Shown piece after piece: positions 15,239 to 23,276 of a stretch of 38,397 bases of DNA (its first letter is position 1; every line of letters starts with the position of its first letter). Under the pieces are notes generated by a model. It saw nothing but the letters and a program-made list of their open reading frames with translations, did no database searches and was not told the DNA's origin. A program made the translations under genes and the position numbers. The stretch is from DASSBG01 sp035699085 (GTDB lineage Bacteria > Pseudomonadota > Gammaproteobacteria > Xanthomonadales > Rhodanobacteraceae), in NCBI GenBank assembly GCA_035699085.1, contig DASSBG010000014.1, positions 1-38,397 on the forward strand, given 5' to 3'.

Positions 15239-16606
15239 CTAATAGGCGAACTCGCGGAACACCGGGTCGACGCTGCCCTTCCACGGTCCGCGGAACAGCT
15301 CCAGCTTGCGCTCGGCCGGCGTCTGGCCGGCCTCGATGATCTCCAGCAGCGTGTCGAGGTAGATGGTCTCGTCGGCGTCGTTGCGGTTGAGCCGCGCGCG
15401 CCGTTGCAAGCCGTGGGCGGCGATGCGCACGGCCTGGCGGGCAAGATCGAGCACCGTGCCGCCGCGGAACGGCAGCTTCAGTGCCTGCCGCGGCACGCCG
15501 TCGCGCAGCGCATGCCGCTCCGCCATGGAGAAGTCGCGCACCAGGTCCCAGGCGGCATCCAGCGCCTCGTCGTCGTAGAGCAGCCCCACCCAGAACGCCG
15601 GCAGCGCACACAGCCGGTGCCACGGCCCGCCGTCGGCACCGCGCATCTCCAGGAAGCGCTTCAGGCGCACCTCCGGAAAGGCCGTGGTCAGGTGGTCCGA
15701 CCAGTCGCTCATGGTCGGGCGCTCGCCCGGCAGGACGGGCAACCTCCCTGCGAGGAAATCGTGGAAGCTCAGGCCGGCGGCGTCGATGTATTCGTCGCCG
15801 CGGCAGACAAAGTACATCGGCACGTCGAGGATGTAGTCGACGTAGCGCTCGAAGCCGAAACCGTCCTCGAAGACGAAGTCGAGCATGCCGGTGCGGTCGG
15901 GGTCGGTGTCGGTCCAGATGTGCGAGCGGTAGCTGAGGTAGCCGTTCGGCTGGCCCTCGGTGAAGGGCGAGTCGGCGAACAGTGCGGTGGCGATCGGCTG
16001 CAGCGCCAGCGCCACGCGAAACTTCTTCACCATGTCGGCTTCGTTGGCAAAGTCGAGGTTGACCTGCACGGTGCAGGTGCGGGTCATCATGTCCAGGCCG
16101 AGCCCACCGCGCAGCGGCATGTAGCGGCGCATGATGGCGTAGCGGCCCTTGGGCATCCACGGCATCTCGTCACGCCGCCACTTGGGCTGGAACCCCATGC
16201 CGAGGAAGCCGAGGTCAAGCCGCTCGGCCACCTGGCGCACGCAGTCGAGATGGTCGTGAACCTCGGCGCAGGTGGCGTGGATGTCGGCCAGTGGCGCACC
16301 CGACAGCTCCAGCTGCCCCGCCGGCTCCAGCGTCACCGAGGCGCCATTGCGGCTCAAGGCCAGGGGCAGGCCGTGCTCCTCGACCAGGGTCCAGCCGCAA
16401 CCACTGGCCATGCCCTCGAGCAGCGCGCGAATGCCGCGCTCGCCTTCGTAGGTTGGCGGGCGCAGGTCGTCGAGACGGAAGCCGAACTTTTCGTGCTCGG
16501 TGCCGATGCGCCAGTCGGCCGGTGGCTTGGCGCCCTGCGCCAGGTCGTCGATCAGCTGCGCGCGATGTTCGATCGGCGTGGCGTTCGGGGCACTGGCAAT
16601 CGACAC
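15239..16606 (-). CDS. gshA: Glutamate-cysteine ligase, plant/proteobacterial type
   Basis: First and rate-limiting step of glutathione synthesis, joining glutamate and cysteine through a gamma bond with ATP. The 455-residue product starts with GTG after a GAGGAA ribosome-binding site. Family features include IGTEHEKFGF near residue 35, LEPAGQLELSGAPL, the GMGFQPKW segment, MPKGRYAIMRRYMP, and RTCTVQVNLDF followed by the ADSPFTEGQPNGYLSYRS region. It belongs to the clade shared by plants, alpha- and some gammaproteobacteria, not the E. coli type. It lies 72 bases downstream of hemC on the same strand, so it may share its transcript. Confidence 0.93.
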   Translation of the reverse strand: MSIASAPNATPIEHRAQLIDDLAQGAKPPADWRIGTEHEKFGFRLDDLRPPTYEGERGIRALLEGMASGCGWTLVEEHGLPLALSRNGASVTLEPAGQLELSGAPLADIHATCAEVHDHLDCVRQVAERLDLGFLGMGFQPKWRRDEMPWMPKGRYAIMRRYMPLRGGLGLDMMTRTCTVQVNLDFANEADMVKKFRVALALQPIATALFADSPFTEGQPNGYLSYRSHIWTDTDPDRTGMLDFVFEDGFGFERYVDYILDVPMYFVCRGDEYIDAAGLSFHDFLAGRLPVLPGERPTMSDWSDHLTTAFPEVRLKRFLEMRGADGGPWHRLCALPAFWVGLLYDDEALDAAWDLVRDFSMAERHALRDGVPRQALKLPFRGGTVLDLARQAVRIAAHGLQRRARLNRNDADETIYLDTLLEIIEAGQTPAERKLELFRGPWKGSVDPVFREFAY

Positions 16607-16678
16607 GGCGGTTCCTCGCGCAAACTGGCAACGAAATGGGGGCGACGGCGCTGGAACAAAAGCGCCGCCGGTGCTTCG

Positions 16679-17611
16679 TCAGCGGGCGGCCTGCGGCTGC
16701 AGGAAGGCGCCCGCGCCCTGGTCCAGGAGGTCGCGCGCCAATTGCTCGCCCAGGGCCGCCGCGGCGTCACGTCGGCCTTGGCCGCGGGTGCGCAGCAGCC
16801 TGCCACTGGCCACATCGCCGACCAGCGCGTGCAGGGTCAATGCGTCGTCCTCGACCGCGCACCAGGCGCCGACCGGCACCGTGCAGCTGCCACCGAGCGC
16901 GCGGTTGAGGGCGCGCTCGGCGCGGGCCGCGACGCGGGTGTCGGCGTCGTCCAGCGCCCGTGCCAGCGCCGCAACGCGCGGATCATCCTCGCGGCACTCG
17001 ATGGCGATGGCCGCCTGGCCAGGCGCCGGCAGCCAGTCCGGTGGCGCCAGCCGCGCACGGATGCGCTCGCCAAGGTCCAGCCGCTGCAGGCCGGCGACCG
17101 CCAGCACGATGGCGTCGTAGTCGCCGCGGTCGAGCTTGGCCAGGCGCGTGTTGACGTTGCCGCGCAGGTCGCGAACCTCCAGATCCGGGCGGGCCGCGCG
17201 CAGCTGCGCGCTGCGCCGCAGCGAGGAGGTGCCGACGCGGGCGCCGCGCGGCAGTTCGGGCAGGCCGGCGTGCCCGTTGCTTACGAAGGCATCGGCGGAA
17301 TCGGCGCGTTCGAGGATTGCGGCCAGCGCGAAGCCGGGCTCCAGGTCGGCCGGCACGTCCTTGAGCGAATGCACGGCGACGTCCGCGGCGCCGTCCGCCA
17401 TCGCCCGCTCCAGTTCCTTGAGGAACAGGCCCTTGCCGCCGACCTCGGCCAATGAGCGATCCTGCAGCTCGTCGCCGCGGGTCGACATCGGCAGCAGCTC
17501 GACCTGCAGCCCGCGATGCACCGCGCGCAGCCGCGCCGCCACGTGCTCGGCCTGCCACAGCGCCAAGGCGCTGCGGCGGGTGGCAATGCGAAGGACGGCG
17601 TCATCGTACAT
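16679..17611 (-). CDS. hemC: Porphobilinogen deaminase (hydroxymethylbilane synthase)
   Basis: Condenses four porphobilinogen units to hydroxymethylbilane in haem synthesis. The 310-residue length is normal. Visible motifs are IATRRSALALWQAEHV at the N-terminus, AVHSLKDVPA with the catalytic-region Asp, VGTSSLRRSAQLRA, DLRGNVNTRLAKLD and the cofactor-cysteine motif GGSCTVPVGA. Its likely -10, TACAAT (17639-17644, minus strand), is formed at the outer edge of a hairpin repeat. The order algZ-algR-hemC recalls Pseudomonas, but gshA replaces hemD as the next gene. Confidence 0.96.
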   Translation of the reverse strand: MYDDAVLRIATRRSALALWQAEHVAARLRAVHRGLQVELLPMSTRGDELQDRSLAEVGGKGLFLKELERAMADGAADVAVHSLKDVPADLEPGFALAAILERADSADAFVSNGHAGLPELPRGARVGTSSLRRSAQLRAARPDLEVRDLRGNVNTRLAKLDRGDYDAIVLAVAGLQRLDLGERIRARLAPPDWLPAPGQAAIAIECREDDPRVAALARALDDADTRVAARAERALNRALGGSCTVPVGAWCAVEDDALTLHALVGDVASGRLLRTRGQGRRDAAAALGEQLARDLLDQGAGAFLQPQAAR

Positions 17612-17640
17612 GGGCGCGGGCCGACTCGGAAAACCGCCAT

Positions 17641-17834
17641 TGTAGGGCCGGTTTCAACCCGCCGGCTCCCGTGGATGGTGCGGCGGGCGCGCCGGGTGGT
17701 GCGGGCGTCGGCGGGGCAGCGGCTTCCAGTCGGCAGCGGGGCTGCTGGCGCGGCGGGTTGGAAGCCTCTACAGCCACACTGGAACGGGCGCGAGCGCTCC
17801 GCGCCATGGCGGGTTGAAAACCCGCCCTACGGGA
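17641..17834. repeat. Cluster of REP-like hairpin repeats
   Basis: Three units of a short repeat: TGTAGGGCCGGTTTCAACCC (from 17641), CGGCGGGTTGGAAGCCTCTA (from 17751) and a perfect hairpin GGCGGGTTGAAAACCCGCC (17808-17826) followed by CTACGGG. The 17808 unit supplies the algR stop codon (TAG on the minus strand, 17827-17829). Another unit occurs at 22498-22522. Confidence 0.75.
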
Positions 17835-18534
17835 CGCGCAGGAGACGGCGGATGGCCGGCAGGTTGCGGCGGCTGACCTCGGGCTGCTCGTCGCTGCCGG
17901 CCAGCAGCGCCACCACCCGGCCATCGGCCAGCGTCTTGATGCCGCGCAGGCGCTCGCGCGGCACCAGGCAGCCGCGGTGCAGGCGCAGCAGGCGCTGCGG
18001 AAACTGCTGCTCCAGCGTGCGCAGTGAATCCTCCAGCAGGGCGCGGCCGCGCGCATGCAGCACTGCCACGTACTTGTCCTCGGCCAGAAGGCAATGCACG
18101 TCGTCCAGCGCAATGCGGGTTTCCTCACCGCCGAGACGCGCATGAAGGAAGGCGCGCGGCGACTGGCGCTGCGCGGCCAACAGGCCGGCGACGCGCTCCA
18201 GCGCCCGGCGCAGGCGGTCCAGGCGCACGGGCTTGAGCAGGTAATCGGCGGCGCGCACGTCGTAGGCATCGACCGCATGCGCCTCGAAGGCGGTGCAGAA
18301 CACCACCTGCGGCGCGTTCGGCAGCGCCGCGAGCCGGCGCGCCAGTTGCAGGCCGTCCAGCCCGGGCATGCGGATGTCCAGCAGCAGCAGTTCCGGCTGC
18401 AGCCCGGTGCAGGCCTCCAGCGCCGCCTCGGCGTCACCGACGCTGGCAACCACCTCGGCGCCCTCGCACTGCGCCAGCAGCGCCGCCAGCCGCGCGCGCG
18501 CCAGCGGCTCGTCGTCGGCCAGCACGATCCTCAT
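17827..18534 (-). CDS. algR: LytTR-family response regulator (AlgR-like)
   Basis: A 235-residue transcription regulator. The receiver domain (about 1-120) has the acidic pair in VLADDEPLAR, phosphoacceptor Asp 53 or nearby in LLLLDIRMPGLDG, and Lys in YLLKPV. The C-terminal LytTR DNA-binding domain (about 130-235) includes VHCLLAEDKYVAVLHARGR, EDSLRTLEQQFPQRLLRLHR and GCLVPRERLRGIK. AlgR-type regulators control alginate and type IV pili in Pseudomonas and pili in xanthomonads; the targets here are unknown. The gene overlaps its sensor by four bases. Its stop codon lies within a REP-like repeat. Confidence 0.9.
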   Translation of the reverse strand: MRIVLADDEPLARARLAALLAQCEGAEVVASVGDAEAALEACTGLQPELLLLDIRMPGLDGLQLARRLAALPNAPQVVFCTAFEAHAVDAYDVRAADYLLKPVRLDRLRRALERVAGLLAAQRQSPRAFLHARLGGEETRIALDDVHCLLAEDKYVAVLHARGRALLEDSLRTLEQQFPQRLLRLHRGCLVPRERLRGIKTLADGRVVALLAGSDEQPEVSRRNLPAIRRLLRVP

Positions 18535-19592
18535 GCCGGCGCTCCGGGCGCATGCGCCGCGTCGTCGTCAGGCAGGCGCACCACCACCCGGTAGCGGTCG
18601 CCGCGCACGTCGGTCTCGAGTGCGCCGCGGGTGCCGAAGTGGTAGCCGATGCGCCGCCTGACATTGTCCTGCGCATGGCCGTGGCCGGAGCGGTCGGCAC
18701 CGGTCGGCAGCGGGTTGTCGATCACGACGCGCACCTCGCCGGCGGTGCGCCGCACCGCCAGGCGCACCAGCCCGCCCTCGCGGTAGCCGTGGATGCCGTG
18801 GTGCACCGCGTTCTCCACCAACGGCTGCAGCAACAGGCGCGGCAGGCGCAGTGCCGCTGGCGCCTCGGCCGTGTCCAGCTCGACCTGCAGCCGTTCGCCG
18901 AGCCGCAGCTGCTCGATCGCCAGGTAGCGCTCGACCAGCTCCAGCTCTTCGCCTAGCGTGCCCGGCTGGTCGTCGGCGCCGAGCGCGGCACGGAACAGCT
19001 CGGACAGGTTCTCGATGGTCGCCTCGGCGGCATCGGCGTCGACCCGCACCAAAGCCGCCACCGTATTCATGCTGTTGAAAAGGAAGTGCGGACGGATGCG
19101 CGCCTGCAGCGCCTCGACCTGCGCGCGCGCCGCCGCCTGCAGGCGCTCCTGGTACTGCGCAAGCACGTAAAAGTAGCGCAGCAGCGCGGCGCCGATCAGC
19201 GCAGCGACGGCGCCGTTGCCCGCGACGAAACGCGTCAGTCCGACGCTGGTCATGCGCGTGCCGAGGCGCTGGTCCAGCCAGGCCACGACCGCGCTGGCCA
19301 GCGCCACCACCAGCACGATCAGCAGCCAAACTGCAGCGTAGGCCGCCAGCGGTGGCAGGCGTTGCAGCCCACGGCGCAGGGCGCAGAGGCAACCGCCCGT
19401 CAGCAGTGCAAGCCAGACCGCGAACAGCGTCGCCAGCGCAAACTCGTTGAGGTTGAGGCTGCTGCCCGGCGCCAGCAGCGCCACCACCACCACGATCGCC
19501 GCCAGCACCAGCATCGCGAACAGCACCGGCAGCCCGCAGAAGTCGGGCAGGCGCGTGCGTGGCGCAACGGCATGGTCGGCTGGCGTGGACAC
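18531..19592 (-). CDS. algZ: LytS/AlgZ-type membrane sensor kinase
   Basis: Sensor partner of the adjacent LytTR regulator; about 353 residues from GTG 19592, which has a GGGGAG ribosome-binding site. An upstream ATG at 19769 would add 59 residues with no domain-like sequence. Four membrane helices occur in the first 160 residues (LPVLFAMLVLAAIVVVVALL, FALATLFAVWLALLTGGCL, AVWLLIVLVVALASAVVAWL, AVAALIGAALLRYFYVL). The His_kinase domain has RPHFLFNSMNTVAALV with the phosphoacceptor His, and the ATPase domain has LLQPLVENAVHHGI and VVIDNPLP. The glycine-rich loop reads GHGHAQDNVRRRI rather than GIGLxNxRxRL. It overlaps algR by ATGA. Confidence 0.88.
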   Translation of the reverse strand: MSTPADHAVAPRTRLPDFCGLPVLFAMLVLAAIVVVVALLAPGSSLNLNEFALATLFAVWLALLTGGCLCALRRGLQRLPPLAAYAAVWLLIVLVVALASAVVAWLDQRLGTRMTSVGLTRFVAGNGAVAALIGAALLRYFYVLAQYQERLQAAARAQVEALQARIRPHFLFNSMNTVAALVRVDADAAEATIENLSELFRAALGADDQPGTLGEELELVERYLAIEQLRLGERLQVELDTAEAPAALRLPRLLLQPLVENAVHHGIHGYREGGLVRLAVRRTAGEVRVVIDNPLPTGADRSGHGHAQDNVRRRIGYHFGTRGALETDVRGDRYRVVVRLPDDDAAHAPGAPA

Positions 19593-19824
19593 TCGGCACT
19601 CCCCGGCAACACGGTGCGCCCAGTATGCCGCGGCGGAGTCGAGATTCGGGGTTCCGTGCTTCGACCAGGCGCGGTCCCGCAGGTGGGATTTCAAGCGGCG
19701 AGACCGATTGTCGGTCGCGCGGCGAGAATCCGTATGCCTCCATGAAGCCTCCGAACAAGCGACGCGCAACTCACGCGCGGCGACGAAGGCGCGGCTGCCT
19801 CAGGATGCGAAAAAGGACACAAGC

Positions 19825-22374
19825 ATGAATCCACGATCAAACGGCGGTGTTGCGCTGGAGCTGTCCGCCGCACTAATGGCATTGGCCAGCGTGTGGTCGC
19901 TGCCAGCAGCAAGCATGCCGTCGGGGGTCATTGCCCGGCGCGCGGCGATGGGACTCGCGGCTGGTGGTGATCACACCTGCTCGATCGAATATGTGGGTGG
20001 AGTCCGATGCTGGGGCGACAACACCTATGGCCAGATCGGCGACAACAGCACCGAAAATCGCCATGTGCCCGTCGAGTTGCCGCTGCGGGGAGTGCAAGTG
20101 GCAGCCGGCCTCGACTTCAGTTGCGTGCTGCAGAAGGAAGGCACGGCGGAATGCTGGGGGCACAACCAACTCGGCCAACTCGGCGACGGCACCACCGACG
20201 ATCACCTGACGTCGACCCCGCTGCCCACGCTGCAACACATCGCAGCGATCAGCGCCGGCGCCTACCATGCATGCGCCTTGCACAGCGCCGGTGAGGTGAT
20301 TTGCTGGGGCAACAATACCTACGGCGAGTTGGGCCGTGGCGGCAGCGGCGGCTTTTCGCCTGCGCCCGCACCGGTTCCCGCGCTGAGCAGCGGCGTGGTG
20401 GCGCTGTCCATGGGCTACAACCACAGTTGCGCCCTGAAGGACGATGGTTCGGTCTGGTGCTGGGGCCGCAACGCCGACGGACAACTTGGAAACGGCAGCA
20501 ACAGCGATTCAAGCAGCCCGGTACGCGTGGCGCTGGCCACCAAGGCGGCCGCGATCGCAGCGGGGGCATACCACACCTGCGCCCTCAGCACGCATGGCGT
20601 CGTGTATTGCTGGGGCGACAATGCCTTCGGGGAGCTGGGCGGCGGCTCGCTGCTCCCGAGCTCACGCAACGTGCCCGAGCCGGTGGTCGGCCTGGGCGGG
20701 CCGGTTCGGCTGCTGGCCAGCGGCGGCTATCACAGCTGCGCGGTGGACGGCGAAGGCCAGACCCAGTGCTGGGGCAGCAACGACTGGGGCGAGCTGGGAA
20801 ATCCCTCCACGGCCGCCAGCGAGATGCCCCGGCCGGTGCCGGTACTTGGCCTGCCGGACGAGAGCCGGCAGCTCGCCCTGGGCGCCCGGCACACGTGCGC
20901 GGTCACCGCGGTCGGCGCGGTGACCTGCTGGGGTCGCGGTGCCGAGGGACAGCGCGGCAACGCCAGCGACAAGAGCGGCGATGTTCCCGACGGCGTGCAT
21001 GGGTTCGCGCCGCTGGATGCCGTGGCGATCAGCAGCGGCAGCGGCCTGCACACCTGTGCCGTGACCGCGCAAGGTGGCTTGACCTGCTGGGGAAAGAACC
21101 AGTTCGGCCAACTCGGCGACGACACCATGGCCACGCGCTACTACCCGACGACCCCATTCGGCTTGTCCGCGTTCGGGGCGGTGATCGCGGTGGCCGCGGG
21201 TGGCTCGCACAGCTGCGCACTGCAGCAGTCCGGCGGCGACCGCATCGTCACCTGCTGGGGGCACAACGCGTCTGGCCAGCTGGGCGACGGCACCACCAGT
21301 GACCGAGCGCGCCGCGGTCCGGTGATCGGCTTGGCCGATGCGGTCGCGGTGACCGCAGGGGCAAACTTTACTTGCGCACTCACTGGCACGGGCGGAGTGA
21401 AGTGTTGGGGCGCCAACGGCGCGGGTGCACTGGGGGATGGCACCGGCACGGACCGCACCACGCCGGTGTCCGTGTCCGGTATCGATACTGCCGTGGCAGT
21501 AACGGCCGGCTACGTACACGCCTGCGCCGTTCTTGCCAATGGTCATGTGGAGTGCTGGGGCTCGAACTACTACGGTCAGCTCGGCGACGGCACCGTGATC
21601 GACCGGCTCGCTCCCGTTGAGGTGACAGGCATCGCCAGCGCAGTCGCAGTCGCTGCGGGGGCGGACCACAGCTGCGCGCTGCTCGCCGACGGCAGCGTCG
21701 ACTGCTGGGGTCACAACGGCGGCGGGCAATTGGGCAACGGCACAACTGACGACTCGCTGGTTCCGGTTCCGGTGCAGCAATTGGGTGGCACGGCCCTGGC
21801 CATCGACGCGGGACGACTGCACACCTGCGCCGTCATGGCGAGTGGCGAGGTCAAATGCTGGGGCCGCAACGATGACGGCCAGCTGGGAAATTTCCTCACG
21901 ACCCGCAGTCTTTACCCCGACAGGATGGAAGCGCTGTCCGGCGCCGCGCTCTCCGTGGCTGCCGGCGACATACAGACGTGCGTGCTGATGGCGACCGGGA
22001 CGATCCGTTGTGCCGGCCGCAATGCCGAGGGCGAACTCGGCACCGGCGAGGCAACGGACGACATGGTGTACGCGGTCGCGACGAGCTACCAGGGGCAGTC
22101 CGCCGATTTCGTGGTGCCTGAGAACCTCGGTCCGGACACCTCGATAGTGCTCGGCGGACACACCAGTGTCGGTCGCCTGCTGTATTTTTATTCCACCACG
22201 GCGGACATCTGTACGATCACCGACGACAGGGTCCTGACGGTGCACGCGGCAACGGGCAGTGGCGTGTGCGGCATCGTCACCGACAGTTCCGCCGGTGGCG
22301 ATGTCATCTGGCCATCCACGCCCTTGCACTGGATCCGCATCGGCGACCGCATCTTCGATGATGCCTTCGAGTGA
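19825..22374 (+). CDS. Exported protein of 14 RCC1 repeats
   Basis: An 849-residue predicted secreted or surface protein; function unknown. ATG 19825 has an AAGGA ribosome-binding site and is followed by a signal peptide (ALELSAALMALASVWSLPAAS). I count 14 consecutive RCC1 repeats of about 50 residues, each with the core HTCAL..G.V.CWG.N..GQLGDGT. That number would suit two seven-bladed propellers. Every repeat carries two cysteines in the same positions, suggesting one disulfide per blade. The C-terminal ~95 residues leave the RCC1 pattern and resemble an Ig-like repeat (YFYSTTADICTI, ATGSGVCGIV). The protein ends in RIFDDAFE. It is divergent from algZ, separated by 232 bases with no clear regulatory element. 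Confidence 0.88.
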   Translation: MNPRSNGGVALELSAALMALASVWSLPAASMPSGVIARRAAMGLAAGGDHTCSIEYVGGVRCWGDNTYGQIGDNSTENRHVPVELPLRGVQVAAGLDFSCVLQKEGTAECWGHNQLGQLGDGTTDDHLTSTPLPTLQHIAAISAGAYHACALHSAGEVICWGNNTYGELGRGGSGGFSPAPAPVPALSSGVVALSMGYNHSCALKDDGSVWCWGRNADGQLGNGSNSDSSSPVRVALATKAAAIAAGAYHTCALSTHGVVYCWGDNAFGELGGGSLLPSSRNVPEPVVGLGGPVRLLASGGYHSCAVDGEGQTQCWGSNDWGELGNPSTAASEMPRPVPVLGLPDESRQLALGARHTCAVTAVGAVTCWGRGAEGQRGNASDKSGDVPDGVHGFAPLDAVAISSGSGLHTCAVTAQGGLTCWGKNQFGQLGDDTMATRYYPTTPFGLSAFGAVIAVAAGGSHSCALQQSGGDRIVTCWGHNASGQLGDGTTSDRARRGPVIGLADAVAVTAGANFTCALTGTGGVKCWGANGAGALGDGTGTDRTTPVSVSGIDTAVAVTAGYVHACAVLANGHVECWGSNYYGQLGDGTVIDRLAPVEVTGIASAVAVAAGADHSCALLADGSVDCWGHNGGGQLGNGTTDDSLVPVPVQQLGGTALAIDAGRLHTCAVMASGEVKCWGRNDDGQLGNFLTTRSLYPDRMEALSGAALSVAAGDIQTCVLMATGTIRCAGRNAEGELGTGEATDDMVYAVATSYQGQSADFVVPENLGPDTSIVLGGHTSVGRLLYFYSTTADICTITDDRVLTVHAATGSGVCGIVTDSSAGGDVIWPSTPLHWIRIGDRIFDDAFE

Positions 22375-22497
22375 CGGCCCGGCAGCCGAGCACCGCAGGG
22401 CCGCTTTCTTCAAATCGCGAATCGCCCATCGCGGCTTTCGAGGCGGCGCCGGCATGGCTGGATCCGGGACTGGCGGGACGTGCCGATCGTTGTGTTC

Positions 22498-22522
22498 GGC
22501 GGGTTGAAACCCGCCTTACGGG
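22498..22522. repeat. REP-like hairpin repeat
   Basis: GGCGGGTTGAAACCCGCC followed by TTACGGG. It is the same hairpin family as the 17641-17834 cluster and lies between the convergent RCC1 and esterase genes. Confidence 0.7.
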
Positions 22523-22528
22523 CCGCGA

Positions 22529-22615
22529 GCCCCGAATCCCCGATCACAATCCGGCGTTCAGGCCAATCCCGAATCCCCGATCACGAATCCCGGCGTCCAA
22601 GCCAATCCCGGCTTT
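22529..22615. repeat. AATCCCCGATCAC tail repeat
   Basis: Three or more degenerate copies of an AATCCCGAATCCCCGATCAC-type unit. The block runs into the 3' end of the esterase gene, supplying its last codons and its TGA stop (22581-22583, minus strand). Confidence 0.7.
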
Positions 22616-23264
22616 CCAGCCATGCGCGCAGCTCGGCGATCTCCTCGGCGCAAACCTGGTGGGCCATGGCGTATTCGTGCCAGTCGACGGCGTAGTCCAG
22701 GCCGCGCAGCCAGTCCCGCGACATGCGTCCCAGCGTGATGGGGACTACCGGGTCGGCGCTGCCGTGGCCCCAGAAGATCGGCGTGGCGGCATTGCCGGCG
22801 CTGCGCTCGCTGGCCAGCGCTTCGTGCAGCGGCAGGTAGGTGGACAGCGCCACCACGCCGGCCAGCCGCTCGCGATGGCGCAGCCCCGCGCTGAGCGCGA
22901 TGGCGCCGCCCTGCGAGAAGCCGACCAGCATGATCGACGCCGCCGCCACCCCGCGCTCGATCTCGCGCGCGATCAGCGCCTCCACCTGCGCCATCGACTG
23001 GCGGATGCCCTCGGCGTCCTGCTTCGAGGCGATCTCCACGCCGAGGATGTCGTACCAGGCGCGCATGGCCATGCCGCCGTTGATGGTCACCGGCCGGGTC
23101 GGCGCATGCGGGAACACAAAGCGCAGCGGCGGCCAGCCAGGCGCCACCAGCTCGGGCACGATCGGCTCGAAATCGTGGCCGTCGGCGCCCAGCCCGTGCA
23201 ACCAGATGATGCTGCGCGCCGGCGACGGGCCGGTCTCGTGCTCAACCGTTGGCAGCAGCGGCAT
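22581..23264 (-). CDS. Carboxylesterase/phospholipase of the EstB type
   Basis: A 227-residue cytosolic alpha/beta hydrolase for short-chain esters. The oxyanion region is IIWLHGLGADGHDFEPIVPE. The nucleophile elbow is GFSQGGAIAL (Ser near 120). The acid lies in GHGSADPVVP and the His in YAMAHQV. Length and motifs match the carboxylesterase 2 family (Pseudomonas EstB, lysophospholipase-like). It starts 12 bases after the stop of the prolyl oligopeptidase with a GAGGG ribosome-binding site, so both are probably in one operon. The last residues (RDWLGRRDS) and stop are encoded by an interspersed repeat. Confidence 0.9.
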   Translation of the reverse strand: MPLLPTVEHETGPSPARSIIWLHGLGADGHDFEPIVPELVAPGWPPLRFVFPHAPTRPVTINGGMAMRAWYDILGVEIASKQDAEGIRQSMAQVEALIAREIERGVAAASIMLVGFSQGGAIALSAGLRHRERLAGVVALSTYLPLHEALASERSAGNAATPIFWGHGSADPVVPITLGRMSRDWLRGLDYAVDWHEYAMAHQVCAEEIAELRAWLESRDWLGRRDS

Positions 23265-23276
23265 GGCGTACCCTCG

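Noticed and set aside
19593..19769. Extension of the algZ-like kinase to ATG 19769
   Set aside because: The added 59 residues are basic and Arg/Ser-rich without a domain, while GTG 19592 has a good ribosome-binding site and matches the usual N-terminus.
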